From contig JACKGS010000001.1 in the NCBI GenBank assembly GCA_020631865.1, positions 186,001 through 250,000 on the forward strand: 64,000 nucleotides of DNA, written 5' to 3'. This DNA is from Candidatus Nomurabacteria bacterium. GTDB lineage: Bacteria; Patescibacteriota; Saccharimonadia; Saccharimonadales; UBA7683. The notes under the pieces were generated by a model. The model did no database searches and had not been told where the DNA came from. It saw only the letters and a list, made by a program, of their open reading frames with translations. The translations under genes were made by a program, and so were the position numbers. This document shows positions 9,763 to 19,225 of this stretch, piece by piece. How positions within the stretch are numbered: position 1 is the stretch's first letter; every line of letters begins with the position of its first letter.

Positions 9763-10182
9763 TTAAGCGTAATTTAATTGATAGCCGTAAACTTCTGAGG
9801 CCACTCGCTTGTGGTATTGTTGAATTGCAGAAATTAGGTCAGTTAATTCTTGCCCATTAATATATCCAGAATAAACGCCATCTATCGTTTTTAAGACACC
9901 TCTAGGTTGAAATTCATATCGTATTTGTAAATTACAGTTAGTTTTGCCATCATTAGCAATCCATTGCTCATGCCAAACCCAAGTGCTTTGATCTAAGCAA
10001 AAGAAATCCCTTGAATGACCCTTTGGAACAGCGCCGAAAAGAGTTGAACCAACCTGCGACTCTCTTTTAATAAGCTCACGCTCTTTTTGAATTATTTTTA
10101 AAGCTGGCACAGCTGGCGACTGTTTGGCATCAGGCAAAACTGCGGACGTACCCATAATAATTCTGAAGAATTTACGCAACAT
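9763..10182 (-). CDS. Conserved hypothetical protein
   Basis: 139 residues, not recognised. The N-terminus is short and hydrophobic-basic (MLRKFFRIIMGTSAV). The body has KIIQKERELIKRESQVGSTLFG and an aromatic-rich part (STWVWHEQWIA) followed by LQIRYEFQPRGVLKT and a C-terminal helix LTDLISAIQQYHKRV. No membrane segment or catalytic motif is clear. It overlaps the end of the frameshifted upstream gene by 11 bases, so the two were probably co-translated. Confidence 0.55.
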   Translation of the reverse strand: MLRKFFRIIMGTSAVLPDAKQSPAVPALKIIQKERELIKRESQVGSTLFGAVPKGHSRDFFCLDQSTWVWHEQWIANDGKTNCNLQIRYEFQPRGVLKTIDGVYSGYINGQELTDLISAIQQYHKRVASEVYGYQLNYA

Positions 10183-10425
10183 TTCTTAAAGCCTCCTCTC
10201 GCATAGAGCATATTTGCGCAGTAACACCTTTATTCCAATATGCTATTTGTTCTGGAGTGGCTTTTTCTGCCTGTGCACCAGTACTACTATGATGCTCTGG
10301 GATAATGGCCACTTGTTTTCTTCATGATGAATGGCTGAGACATCTTTAATATACTCAATACTAGGAGCTAATCGTTCAGCACCGATATTAAATACATTTT
10401 CTCCACTTGGCCTACCTGTTGGCAT
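10172..10425 (-). pseudogene. Small hypothetical protein, one frameshift
   Basis: The first part reads MPTGRPSGENVFNIGAERL and on to SAIHHEENK. Continuing in that frame gives an unconvincing tail, but a shift near 10315 gives VAIIPEHHSSTGAQAEKA, TPEQIAYWNKGVTAQ and MREEALRNVA, ending at 10172 inside the start of the next gene. The shifted version is more natural because its end overlaps the downstream ATG as in a coupled pair. Expected length about 84 residues, soluble, function unknown. Whether the indel is real or a sequencing error cannot be told from one sequence. Confidence 0.5.
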
Positions 10426-10436
10426 AGCTCTCCTAA

Positions 10437-11219
10437 CTATATTTTGAAGAGTTTTTTTGCATTTGCAGTTGTAACTTTTGCAATCAAATCTGACTCTTCA
10501 CCTCTTAAGTCTGCCAGGAAACGTGTGATATATATCACATTTTCCGGCGTGTTGATTGTACCACGCCTGGGCACCGGTGTCAAGAACGGAGCATCGGTTT
10601 CAAGGACAATGCTTTCTAAAGACACGCTTTTAAACAGATCCCTCTGCCATTCATGCTTTGTAAATGTAGAAATGCCGTTAATTCCAATATACAAGCCCCT
10701 TTGAAGAGCTTTTGTCAAATTCACCTCATTATCTGTAAAACTATGCAAAACACCTTCTACGCCCTTATATTCATCAAATACACGCCAAAACTGCTCAAAA
10801 GCATCTCTAACATGAAAACTTAAAGGTAAATTATGCTTTATTGCAATATCAATTTGCCCTCTGAGTAGGCGCTCCTGCAAGCTTAGCGAATCACCTTCAT
10901 TATTATAAAAAAAATCAAAACCACATTCGCCAACTCCCACTACAGTATCATCGCCGGCAATTTTATCTAACTGACCCAAATGACTCTGGATGCCACTTTC
11001 ACCCAATTTCAAAGCCTCGTGTGGATGAATACCGACCGTTGCATAACAGCCTTTATTAAGGCCAGAAAACCGTACTGCTCGCTTGCTATCTTCAAGACTT
11101 GTGCCAATACATATCAGCTGATTTACATCGTTATCTTTGGCGCCACCGAGAGCAATAATCGCATCTTCGTTATTAAAAAACTCTTGGTCGTGAATATGAC
11201 AATGTGTATCAATGAACAT
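10437..11219 (-). CDS. tatD: TatD family metal-dependent hydrolase (DNase)
   Basis: 260 residues, typical TatD length. Metal ligands are visible in order: DTHCHIHD at 4-11, GVGECGFDF near 93, FHVRDAF near 132, a histidine in VLHSFTDN and the aspartate in VLETDAPFLTP. These are the TIM-barrel amidohydrolase signatures of TatD 3'-5' DNases. In bacteria this family acts in DNA repair and degradation; the narrower substrate here is not deducible. Confidence 0.9.
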   Translation of the reverse strand: MFIDTHCHIHDQEFFNNEDAIIALGGAKDNDVNQLICIGTSLEDSKRAVRFSGLNKGCYATVGIHPHEALKLGESGIQSHLGQLDKIAGDDTVVGVGECGFDFFYNNEGDSLSLQERLLRGQIDIAIKHNLPLSFHVRDAFEQFWRVFDEYKGVEGVLHSFTDNEVNLTKALQRGLYIGINGISTFTKHEWQRDLFKSVSLESIVLETDAPFLTPVPRRGTINTPENVIYITRFLADLRGEESDLIAKVTTANAKKLFKI

Positions 11220-11272
11220 GATATTTAGTTTGAATTAAATAAATCGCATATGCAAGGTTCGATTTACTAAGC

Positions 11273-11278
11273 TACAAT
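11273..11278 (+). promoter_or_regulatory. -10 element placing the transcription start at the vanY-like ATG
   Basis: TACAAT ends seven bases before the ATG at 11285, so the mRNA would begin at or next to the start codon. No Shine-Dalgarno sequence could fit in between. The -35 is weak. This suggests a leaderless transcript. Confidence 0.4.
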
Positions 11279-11284
11279 ATACAC

Positions 11285-11827
11285 ATGAATCTGAACGTCA
11301 TAAGCTTTAGTGCCACCCTAGCACTTACACTAGCTAATTTACTCACCACAGCAGATAAGGTGATGAATTACACAGGGTCTATACCACCAAAACCAGATCA
11401 ATCAACAATCATTTGTCATGATAACAATTGGGAAGTGATTAATCTATCAGAATACCAAGGCTATAGAATACATAAAAAACTTTTACCACTCATGGTAAAA
11501 ATGCGTGATACAGCACTGCAAAGTGGCATAAACATACGGATCAACTCAGCCTATCGCACCTGTCAAGAACAAGGCGACCTTAGGGCAAGCGCTTGTGGAA
11601 TCGGCGAATATAACCTTTATTACAAACCTATAAGCCTCTGCTTTCCACCAACTGAACCTGCCGGCAAGAGTCTACATAACGAAGGTTTGGCAGTAGACCT
11701 TGCCTGTAATGGATATGCCATTTTTGAATACTCACCATGCTACGGGTGGATTAAAGAACATTCTGCAAAGTTTCATATTCGCCAGCATGAATTAGAAGCC
11801 TGGCACTGGTCTACGACCGGCAAATAA
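11285..11827 (+). CDS. VanY-type D-alanyl-D-alanine carboxypeptidase (peptidase M15B)
   Basis: 180 residues. A hydrophobic N-terminus (about 4-25) serves as signal peptide or anchor. The zinc LAS-peptidase signatures follow: RINSAYRTCQEQ (substrate arginine), SLHNEGLAVDLAC with the H-x(6)-D zinc ligands, and EAWHWSTTGK with the catalytic glutamate and third zinc histidine. It should trim the terminal D-Ala from stem peptides outside the membrane. It is the only plus-strand gene of the first 14 kb and has its own promoter. Confidence 0.85.
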   Translation: MNLNVISFSATLALTLANLLTTADKVMNYTGSIPPKPDQSTIICHDNNWEVINLSEYQGYRIHKKLLPLMVKMRDTALQSGINIRINSAYRTCQEQGDLRASACGIGEYNLYYKPISLCFPPTEPAGKSLHNEGLAVDLACNGYAIFEYSPCYGWIKEHSAKFHIRQHELEAWHWSTTGK

Positions 11828-11848
11828 TAGCCAGACTGACGACTCCTA

Positions 11849-13289
11849 CTACTTTTCAATTCTTGGGAATAAAACACCAGAATAGTTATGAACGTAACCA
11901 TCTTTAAATATTTTTTGAATTGTGGCGGCTGTATTCGGTAAAAACGGAGTTAAGAGTTCAGCAATTTGCATAATATCACCTACGCAAGATGCTAGTACCT
12001 CTTGTAAATGAGATTGGTCAGCCTCTTTTGCAAGTTGCCAAGGTTTTTGTTCTTCTAGATAAACATTCAATGACTTCACTAGCTCCCAGACCCAATCTAA
12101 TGCCTTATCAAACTGCTGGCTATTTACAGCCTCGTGATACAAAGAGGTGTCGTGTCCTGAATTTTCAAAAGTACCTATGACACCCTGCTGATAGCGGTTG
12201 ATCATACTAGCTACCCTCTGGACTCCGTTGCCCAGTTCGTTAGCAAGCTCACCATGATATACGGCATCAAAACGCTCCCACGTAAAATCACCGTCATCAT
12301 AACTTGGGACATGCCGCAAGAAGTAGTATCTGAATGCATCTGAGCCATATTTTTCTACAATTTGCTCGGTAGTAACGATGTTTCCGATCGTTTTACTCAT
12401 CTTCTTACCACCACTCGTAAGATGACCGTGTACAAACAGTCTTTTAAGTAGTGGTAATTTAGCACTTAGTAGCATGGCTGGATATATGGCTGCATGGAAC
12501 CTCAGGTTATCCTTACCTACAATCTGTAAGTTAGTTGGCCAAAAACGCTTAAATTCATCACCATCTGGATAGCCTAGTAGTGAAATATAATTTATCAACG
12601 CCTCAAACCATACGTACATAACTTGAGTAGAATCACCGGGGACTGCAATTCCCCAAGGGAGCTTCTTTTTTGGTCTAGAAATACTGAGATCTACTAATCC
12701 ACCTTTAATGACATTTAGTATTTCTTTTCTTCTGTTACCAGGAACTACTTCAAACTCGTTTGATTCAATCAGATCTTCAAGTTGTTTTTGATATTTGCTT
12801 AATTTAAAAAAATAATTTTCTTCTTCAATTTTTTGATATGCCTGATTATGATCTGGGCAAGTTTCGTTGTTTTCTTTAACCTCTGTCTCTGTCTTAAACT
12901 CCTCACAACCCACACAGTACCAGCCAGAATATTTAGATTTATAAATATCCTCACCCATTTGCTTCCAGAGCAAAGTAGCCACTTCTTGATGCTGCTTGCT
13001 ATTTGTGCGTGAAAAATGAGTATATTCTGAACCTATTAATGCATGGCTGTCTTTGATAACTGGCACTATCTTTTCAATATATTCTTCTGGCTTCTGATTA
13101 GCCTCTAGTGCTTTTTCATAAATTTTTGAGCCATGCTCATCTGCGCCAGCACTATAAATTACATCTTCACCCATTTGCTTGTGATATCTTGCAACCGAAT
13201 CAGCATAAAGCCAGTCAATTGCATTACCAATATGGGGGTACTACTTGCGTATGGAATCGATGTGGATTTACATAAAAAGGTTTGTTCAT
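11849..13289 (-). CDS. metG: Methionyl-tRNA synthetase with two frameshifts near the N-terminus
   Basis: An open frame of 441 codons covers 11849-13174 from MGEDVIYSAGADEHGSKIYE through the zinc knuckle (WYCVGCEEF, ETCPDH) to the KMSKS loop (KKMSKTIGN). The missing N-terminus lies upstream in other frames: MNKPFYV from ATG 13289, then STSIPYASSTP, then HIGNAIDWLYADSVARYHKQ, which carries the class-I HIGN signature. Two one-base changes within about 60 bases rejoin them. One sits at the five-G run 13234-13238, where six would restore the frame. An essential gene broken only at a homopolymer suggests consensus error. Confidence 0.85.
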
Positions 13290-13420
13290 AAATTAATCCT
13301 TCTAATTTAGATGTTCGAGTTCAATAAAGTATTAGTTGTATTTACTAAGCCTTTGCAGGCATACATAGACTCTTAATCTGAATTTGATAGGTTATCATAT
13401 TATAAGTTTATCACACCATA

Positions 13421-14143
13421 TCAGATTGATGCCAAGGTAATAAAACGTCCGCTCAAAGAGCCATTTCTACGAGCGCTGAAGAATCTATCATCTTCGTATG
13501 TACATACGTTGACATCCTCTATCCTGGAGACTCCTGATATATACAGTTGATCAATAACCATCTTCTTTAGGTCTACTTTAAATTTTTTATTATATGCTTG
13601 TATGTATTCAGATTTAAATATACGCTTAGCTTCAGGTCCAAATTCATAACAGTTCTTGCAAATCATTGGTCCAATACCGGCAACGATCTCTGAGCTAGTA
13701 TGGGATTTCATTTTTGCGACAGTTTTGCAAATTATCTCTTTAGCTAAAGTATGCCAGCTACCGTGAACTAATCCAATCACTTCACCATCAACACTAGCCA
13801 GTATTATTGTCGCACAGTCTGCAGTAGTTTGAGATAATACCACTTTATTATTAGTAGTAATCGAAGCGTCGTATCCGATGAATTCTCCTGCTTTATTAAT
13901 AGTCAAAATACTGTCCTCAAAGTTATGAATTATATGACTTAGTTCTCTTGTGGAGCCTTTTAGTAAACCACGAACTGCTCGTTTTCTATTTTTAATAACA
14001 TTATCATCCGGGTCATCCATACCTTTTTTGCCATTAAGCGAACTGTACTTTCCCGCAGAAACACCACCATAACGAGTAAACCAACCGTGATTAATCCCAA
14101 TGTTATTGAGTAACTCCACCTGAAGAAAATATACGTCGTTCAT
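13421..14143 (-). CDS. pgeF: PgeF/YfiH-family (LACC1-like) laccase-domain protein
   Basis: 240 residues. Family blocks are clear: GVSAGKYSSLNGKKGMDDPD at the N-terminus, VVLSQTTADCATIILAS (the TADC cysteine), GLVHGSWHTLAKEII (metal histidine), GPMICKNCYEFGPE and CTYEDDRFFSARRNG. Members act as purine nucleoside-metabolising enzymes or as peptidoglycan-editing factors that remove mis-incorporated residues; older annotation calls them polyphenol oxidases. It is divergent from the histidine kinase at 14247. Confidence 0.85.
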   Translation of the reverse strand: MNDVYFLQVELLNNIGINHGWFTRYGGVSAGKYSSLNGKKGMDDPDDNVIKNRKRAVRGLLKGSTRELSHIIHNFEDSILTINKAGEFIGYDASITTNNKVVLSQTTADCATIILASVDGEVIGLVHGSWHTLAKEIICKTVAKMKSHTSSEIVAGIGPMICKNCYEFGPEAKRIFKSEYIQAYNKKFKVDLKKMVIDQLYISGVSRIEDVNVCTYEDDRFFSARRNGSLSGRFITLASI

Positions 14144-14211
14144 ATTAGATAGTCTATATCGATTTATCTACGCATTCAATTAAAAGTAACTCTGTGGTGT
14201 TATGCTTATGC

Positions 14212-14217
14212 TATAAT
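14212..14217 (+). promoter_or_regulatory. Extended -10 promoter element for the histidine kinase
   Basis: TGCTATAAT, an extended -10 (TGnTATAAT), ends 29 bases before the ATG at 14247. The -35 region is poor, as expected for extended -10 promoters. No Shine-Dalgarno is evident in the short leader. Confidence 0.45.
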
Positions 14218-14246
14218 TACTACATAAAAGTATACAGTTAGACTTT

Positions 14247-15506
14247 ATGGAAAAATATCTAAACCCAGGCAATTTTATTATTTTAGCAACAGTTTTGGCG
14301 ATTATTTTTGTAATTGTTATTAGTATATTGTCTAGAAATAAAAAGGGTGGTAACCGTCACGTTTCGGCAAGCCCAGTAGACCTTGGTGATAACGAAATGT
14401 CTGCCTTCTTAGAGTTTGCAGACGAAGCCATGGCCATAACTAATCATTCACTTGCAATCATTAGCTGCAACAACAAATTCAGAGAACTCCTAAGTGCGAG
14501 TATCATCTTAAATGAACAGCCTTTGAGCGATATTTTAAGAGCAGTTAATACGTCTGGTGAGCTGGTGGGACTCAGTACTCTCCTAGAATTTAAGACAGGC
14601 GACAAAGTTAGTCATGATAATTTATATATCTCAGATCAATCAAACAAGAAGTTGGAAATAAAGATCGAAGTACATCGCATACCATCTAAACTATTTAGTG
14701 ATTCGATATTTATTTGGAAAATATCTAATATCTCTAACAAAAAGGCCTTCACAACCGAGCAAAGCGACTTTACCTCAGTGATATCACACGAGCTTAGAAC
14801 ACCGGTAACAGTAATAGAAGCCAGCATATCTAGTATGTTAGCTAATACGCGAGAAATTCTCACGCCAACTCAAATTAAACTTGCCACTGCCGCCAAAGAA
14901 AATGTGTTATTTTTATCACGATTACTTAGTGACTTATCAGTATACAGCAAGCTCCAGTCTGGTGAGGTCGACAGTTTAGTGAATGATATATCACCTAGAT
15001 CAATAATTGAACAAATACAGCGTGTATTTAATTCACAGGCTCAATCAAAAAAACTCGTATTAATTACAGATCATGATCCTTCTGTCAGATCCGTAATATC
15101 AAGTGAAGCTCACATTCTTTCGATACTTCAAAACCTAGTGAAAAATGCCATACAATTTACGGACCTTGGTGGAATAATCACGCTTTCTAGCAAGTCGGTT
15201 TCTGATGGCGTTATATTCTCAGTTCGTGACACTGGTATTGGTATAAGTAGCGAGCGTAAACAGAAGCTTTTTGAAAATACATTCCATGCCAATACTGATA
15301 CTATGCACGAAAAAATGGATGGCCCAGGACTGGGATTATTTATTAGTCACCGGCTCGCCACAGCAATCAAGGCAGATTTATGGGTGGAAAGTGAAGAGGG
15401 TAATGGAGCGACATTCTTTTTGAAAATACCATACTCATCTTTCGCTAAAAAAATTGAAAATAAAGTACTTGGCCCAAAAATCAGTAGATTTAGCTTTAAG
15501 AAATAA
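14247..15506 (+). CDS. Sensor histidine kinase with one membrane segment
   Basis: 419 residues. An N-terminal membrane segment (about 8-28, IILATVLAIIFVIVISILS) leads to a PAS-like region (FLEFADEAMAITNHSLAIIS). The HisKA helix is VISHELRTPVTVIEAS with phospho-histidine near 181. HATPase_c shows NLVKNAIQFTDLGGII (N box), VRDTGIGIS (G1) and GPGLGLFISHRLA (G2). All catalytic boxes look intact. No response regulator adjoins; the nearest in the window are the two receiver-only proteins near 61 kb. Confidence 0.9.
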   Translation: MEKYLNPGNFIILATVLAIIFVIVISILSRNKKGGNRHVSASPVDLGDNEMSAFLEFADEAMAITNHSLAIISCNNKFRELLSASIILNEQPLSDILRAVNTSGELVGLSTLLEFKTGDKVSHDNLYISDQSNKKLEIKIEVHRIPSKLFSDSIFIWKISNISNKKAFTTEQSDFTSVISHELRTPVTVIEASISSMLANTREILTPTQIKLATAAKENVLFLSRLLSDLSVYSKLQSGEVDSLVNDISPRSIIEQIQRVFNSQAQSKKLVLITDHDPSVRSVISSEAHILSILQNLVKNAIQFTDLGGIITLSSKSVSDGVIFSVRDTGIGISSERKQKLFENTFHANTDTMHEKMDGPGLGLFISHRLATAIKADLWVESEEGNGATFFLKIPYSSFAKKIENKVLGPKISRFSFKK

Positions 15507-15555
15507 CAAAAGCTCATTATTACAAATATAAAATAACTGAGTTACTCGAATATTT

Positions 15556-18500
15556 TTAAAGTATTCCTTCGACTTCTTCAGGACCGAACAATAATGTCGT
15601 TTGCCACACGGCAAATCCCGCTGCAGCCAATCCACTCATGAAAATTGCGTAAAACAAATAGATCAACCAGCTTTGTTTTGATGATTTTTTACTATTTTCA
15701 GATTGAGCGTTCGCAACCTCTCTTATACCATCTTGGATACTTCTAGCTAACTTATTAGGGAGCTCAACAGACTGAGCCTTTTCAGGTATGGTCGATGCTG
15801 AAGCGAAGTTAAATTGCGAGGCGATAGGCGTAACTGCAGTGTTACTGGGTGTTGGTTGCGCAGTCTGCTTAGCAGATTCTGAAACAAAGTAATTTGCTGA
15901 TGCATCGTATGTGCCAATAATCGCCTCGCCTGTGTACTCGCTACTACCGATCATAAATGCGAGCCCCCTCAACATTATTGGTGCATTACCAGTGTCGAGC
16001 GCCTCAGAAGCAGTATCGTAAACCCTGACTGTATTTTGCGCAAGTGAAGTTATATACAATTTACTACTACTTGGAGAAAGTGCCATACTAATTGGAATCT
16101 CAGTACTAGTTAACGGCTTTGTTGTATAAATCAAAGGGTCGTTAGGCGCTCTGTTGAGGTCGTAAGTTGCTAACGTAAACTGTGGCAATACATCTAAATT
16201 GGCTATGCTCTCGGCTGCAACATCATTTGAAAACCCAGGTAATAGCTCGTCTGCATTTAAGGTAAGAAGATACACCTTAGAGCCATCGTTACTGACAGCA
16301 AAATTTGAAAATGGCATTTCTGGAAGCGATCCATTCCCCATGAATTGATTATTTAATGTATTCATAATTAGTAGGCCTGGTATAACCTCAGGAGGATCAT
16401 TCGGTGAAGCTGGAAGAGTAACTTTCGCGTAAGTAGCATACAACATGTGGTTATTCTTGTTGTACTGCGTACTCAAAACTATGGCGTTACTGAGATCACT
16501 TGGTGCTTGATCTGGGAGAGTCAAGGCCGTCACTTGATTAGTATTTGTATCAATAACGTTAATTATCCCTCTCTGCATGGATGTTGTGTATATCTTACTA
16601 CTGTCAGCATTGAAGTTGGCGGTCCTAGACCCAAAGAATCCGAGTGAAGCAATAGCCAGATATAAATCGTAGATTTGTTCAGGTGTATATTCCTGCGATC
16701 CTGGAGATACGGGGAATGATAATTGACCCAGTGTAATTGGAGTAGGATTTAATGTATTATTTTCTAAATTAACCATAAACAATTCAACAGGACTATCCAG
16801 TGTCTGAGTATTTGTACCTGCGGTAATTTGATGGAAAACATCTTTAGTCTTAGTCGCATTAAGCGCCCATACCGCCGCCTTCTTTCCATTAGGACTAACG
16901 GTTATTCCACCCGGAGCGTAACCTGTTGGTAAGTTTATATCCGTAACCTTTTGTTTTGTCTGAGCACTATATATTTCGATCTTACCCATATCTCGAATTG
17001 CTAAATCACTAAAAATACTCTCGATGATAGGATTCTTATCTCCCTGAGTATATGCGAGTTCAAAAAATTTAGATATTACAGAAGTAAAATTACTATTAAG
17101 AAGATAGTATCTCGTGCCATTGGGATGCAGAGCTATACTAGTATTAAGTTTGGTACTTTCTAGGCTGATTTTTGGCAACTCTATAGATTGCTGCTCTAGG
17201 TCACTTTCACTATCTATCAATGAAATATTAGATCTTGCTAAATTTTCACCAAATATCATTGTATTTGGAATCACAACTTGGGATCGCTTATTATTGTAAA
17301 TTGCTGTAATTTTAGAGTTCTGATCTTTTGGCAATGCAACGACAGCACTCCACTTACCTCCGGAATCAACTTGAACATTTATTGGATCAGCTTGATTAAC
17401 CTGCAATTGTATCACTTTATCTTTTGGACCGGTGCCATTAATGGTTGGTGTTGTAGTATTCAAAGTCTCTTGATCTAACGGACCGGTAATCGTTACGGGC
17501 TGACCAACACTAAACTCTACTGATGAAGAAAATGCCTGCGGAGCAATTGCAATTGGTTCGGTCATTGCCAACGTATTTGATGAGTTGATATTTACGGCTT
17601 CGGCCTTAGTATCTGAGCTTAGACTAGCATTTGCAACCCCAAGTGACTGATAAACCGCAGCAGGATTAGTTGCGTCACTGGCCGTCAAGTCTCGGTCATA
17701 AGCAATAAATAACTTCTGGTTATAAAAAGCCATATCATTTACATGTTTGAAGTTAGTCGCAGTAAGCGAAGATGGTGTTGTAATTACTGATATTAAACTA
17801 TCATTTACAGCGTCAATTACTGCTACCTCGCCATCAATCATTGGAAAATACAATCTTGTTGGTACTGAATTATCTTGAGAGTTAGATGCAAATTCAGTAC
17901 TTGACTCCATATATTTAGGTAATGTTATTCCGCTACCTAAAAGCTGATTATTATTAGTATTTACTACTCTAAGAGAAGTGGAGGCGGGGCTAGAAATATA
18001 TAGCTTATCTATATCTTTAACTAGAAACAATCTATTGCCAGAAATGGTAGTTCCAAGATCAATTAATGTTTCAGTAACACTGTCATCAGATACTGAAATA
18101 TTAGCGATGGCATAATGGGCTTGAGAATCTAGTGACTTCAATGCATATATGCCGTCGCCTACTTTATTAGTTACAATATCGCTAACATTACCATCAAGAT
18201 CTATTACACTCTTGGTTATCGTTCCTGTTGGATTATGAACTACCGACACTTTGTCTTTATTAGTGTGTGAAAGATATATTTTACTACCATCGCCAGATAC
18301 TGCCATACCATTAATTTCGCCATCATTACTATCAAAACTTTGTGGCAACTTCTGCCCATCATTAACATCACCAATCAAGGTATCAGAAACCATATCGAAC
18401 CCAAATAATACTCCACCCTGCGTATTGCCAACTACCATATAAAATTTTGTGTTGTCGCTTGTTTGAGATAACTCTTTTATCTTTACATCTGTTGCACCAA

Positions 18501-19221
18501 TCAATTGTTCTTGAGCGTCACGCGCAGCAAAAGGTACGGGTACAGTTTTAATTACTCTACCAGTTGCAGATTCTAATATGGCAACACTACCCGGCCTAAC
18601 AATGTAAACCTTAGCCTTATCTTGCGAAAGCAGAATCTTATATCCAGATATATCTTCAGTCTTAGTTGTATATTTATAAAAAAATGTTCCTGGCCCAAAG
18701 TGCATTGAACTTATACTCGAATTTGTGCCAACATTTATGGCCGATACACCATATGGGAATTCACCACCTATGGAATATATCAGCGGACCACCTATTAATG
18801 CTCCCACGCCAAGCGTGTGATCCCCTGGCTGTACATTATTTATTTGTTTACGCCATTCACCATTAGCATCCGACAAAGCAATCCCAGCAGATACACCGTC
18901 TACCTTAATTTCAACCTCAGTATTTGCCGGCGCCTGGCCCTTGGCTTCAAAGCTAGTCGCATTATTTAAAGATTTGTGTGTTGGAGAAAAAACCCGCACC
19001 CTAGGTGGACCTGAACTAAGCGAAAAAAATGGGTCTAGTGCAATATCCGCTTTTGCGTCTTTACTCCAAGTAAACATTGCCATAGTAGAGAATCCGGCTA
19101 CAACTACCAAGAAAAAGCTAACCATAACTCTTATGAACAAAACTTTTGATTTAGTCATATGCCTGTATCTCATATCCCTTTTTATTGTTTTATTACGCTT
19201 AAGTATAGTTTGTCTGCTCAT
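15556..19221 (-). CDS. Giant surface protein with beta-propeller repeats and C-terminal anchor
   Basis: 1221 residues. A signal-anchor lies at about 27-50 (FIRVMVSFFLVVVAGFSTMA). Two Ig-like or 'Big' segments (NATSFEAKGQAPANTEVEIK, TTTPTINGTGPKDKVIQLQ) alternate with YVTN/NHL-type beta-propeller repeats recognisable by ITVSPNGKKAAVWALNA, MAVSGDGSKIYLSHTNKD and MALSPSSSKLYITSLAQN. A C-terminal membrane segment (WLIYLFYAIFMSGLAAAGFAVW) holds it. It is probably an externally displayed adhesion or sensing scaffold. The kinase-like gene starting at 20590 ends 5 bases upstream, so they probably share a transcript with the ABC exporter genes. Confidence 0.7.
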   Translation of the reverse strand: MSRQTILKRNKTIKRDMRYRHMTKSKVLFIRVMVSFFLVVVAGFSTMAMFTWSKDAKADIALDPFFSLSSGPPRVRVFSPTHKSLNNATSFEAKGQAPANTEVEIKVDGVSAGIALSDANGEWRKQINNVQPGDHTLGVGALIGGPLIYSIGGEFPYGVSAINVGTNSSISSMHFGPGTFFYKYTTKTEDISGYKILLSQDKAKVYIVRPGSVAILESATGRVIKTVPVPFAARDAQEQLIGATDVKIKELSQTSDNTKFYMVVGNTQGGVLFGFDMVSDTLIGDVNDGQKLPQSFDSNDGEINGMAVSGDGSKIYLSHTNKDKVSVVHNPTGTITKSVIDLDGNVSDIVTNKVGDGIYALKSLDSQAHYAIANISVSDDSVTETLIDLGTTISGNRLFLVKDIDKLYISSPASTSLRVVNTNNNQLLGSGITLPKYMESSTEFASNSQDNSVPTRLYFPMIDGEVAVIDAVNDSLISVITTPSSLTATNFKHVNDMAFYNQKLFIAYDRDLTASDATNPAAVYQSLGVANASLSSDTKAEAVNINSSNTLAMTEPIAIAPQAFSSSVEFSVGQPVTITGPLDQETLNTTTPTINGTGPKDKVIQLQVNQADPINVQVDSGGKWSAVVALPKDQNSKITAIYNNKRSQVVIPNTMIFGENLARSNISLIDSESDLEQQSIELPKISLESTKLNTSIALHPNGTRYYLLNSNFTSVISKFFELAYTQGDKNPIIESIFSDLAIRDMGKIEIYSAQTKQKVTDINLPTGYAPGGITVSPNGKKAAVWALNATKTKDVFHQITAGTNTQTLDSPVELFMVNLENNTLNPTPITLGQLSFPVSPGSQEYTPEQIYDLYLAIASLGFFGSRTANFNADSSKIYTTSMQRGIINVIDTNTNQVTALTLPDQAPSDLSNAIVLSTQYNKNNHMLYATYAKVTLPASPNDPPEVIPGLLIMNTLNNQFMGNGSLPEMPFSNFAVSNDGSKVYLLTLNADELLPGFSNDVAAESIANLDVLPQFTLATYDLNRAPNDPLIYTTKPLTSTEIPISMALSPSSSKLYITSLAQNTVRVYDTASEALDTGNAPIMLRGLAFMIGSSEYTGEAIIGTYDASANYFVSESAKQTAQPTPSNTAVTPIASQFNFASASTIPEKAQSVELPNKLARSIQDGIREVANAQSENSKKSSKQSWLIYLFYAIFMSGLAAAGFAVWQTTLLFGPEEVEGIL

Positions 19222-19225
19222 GATG

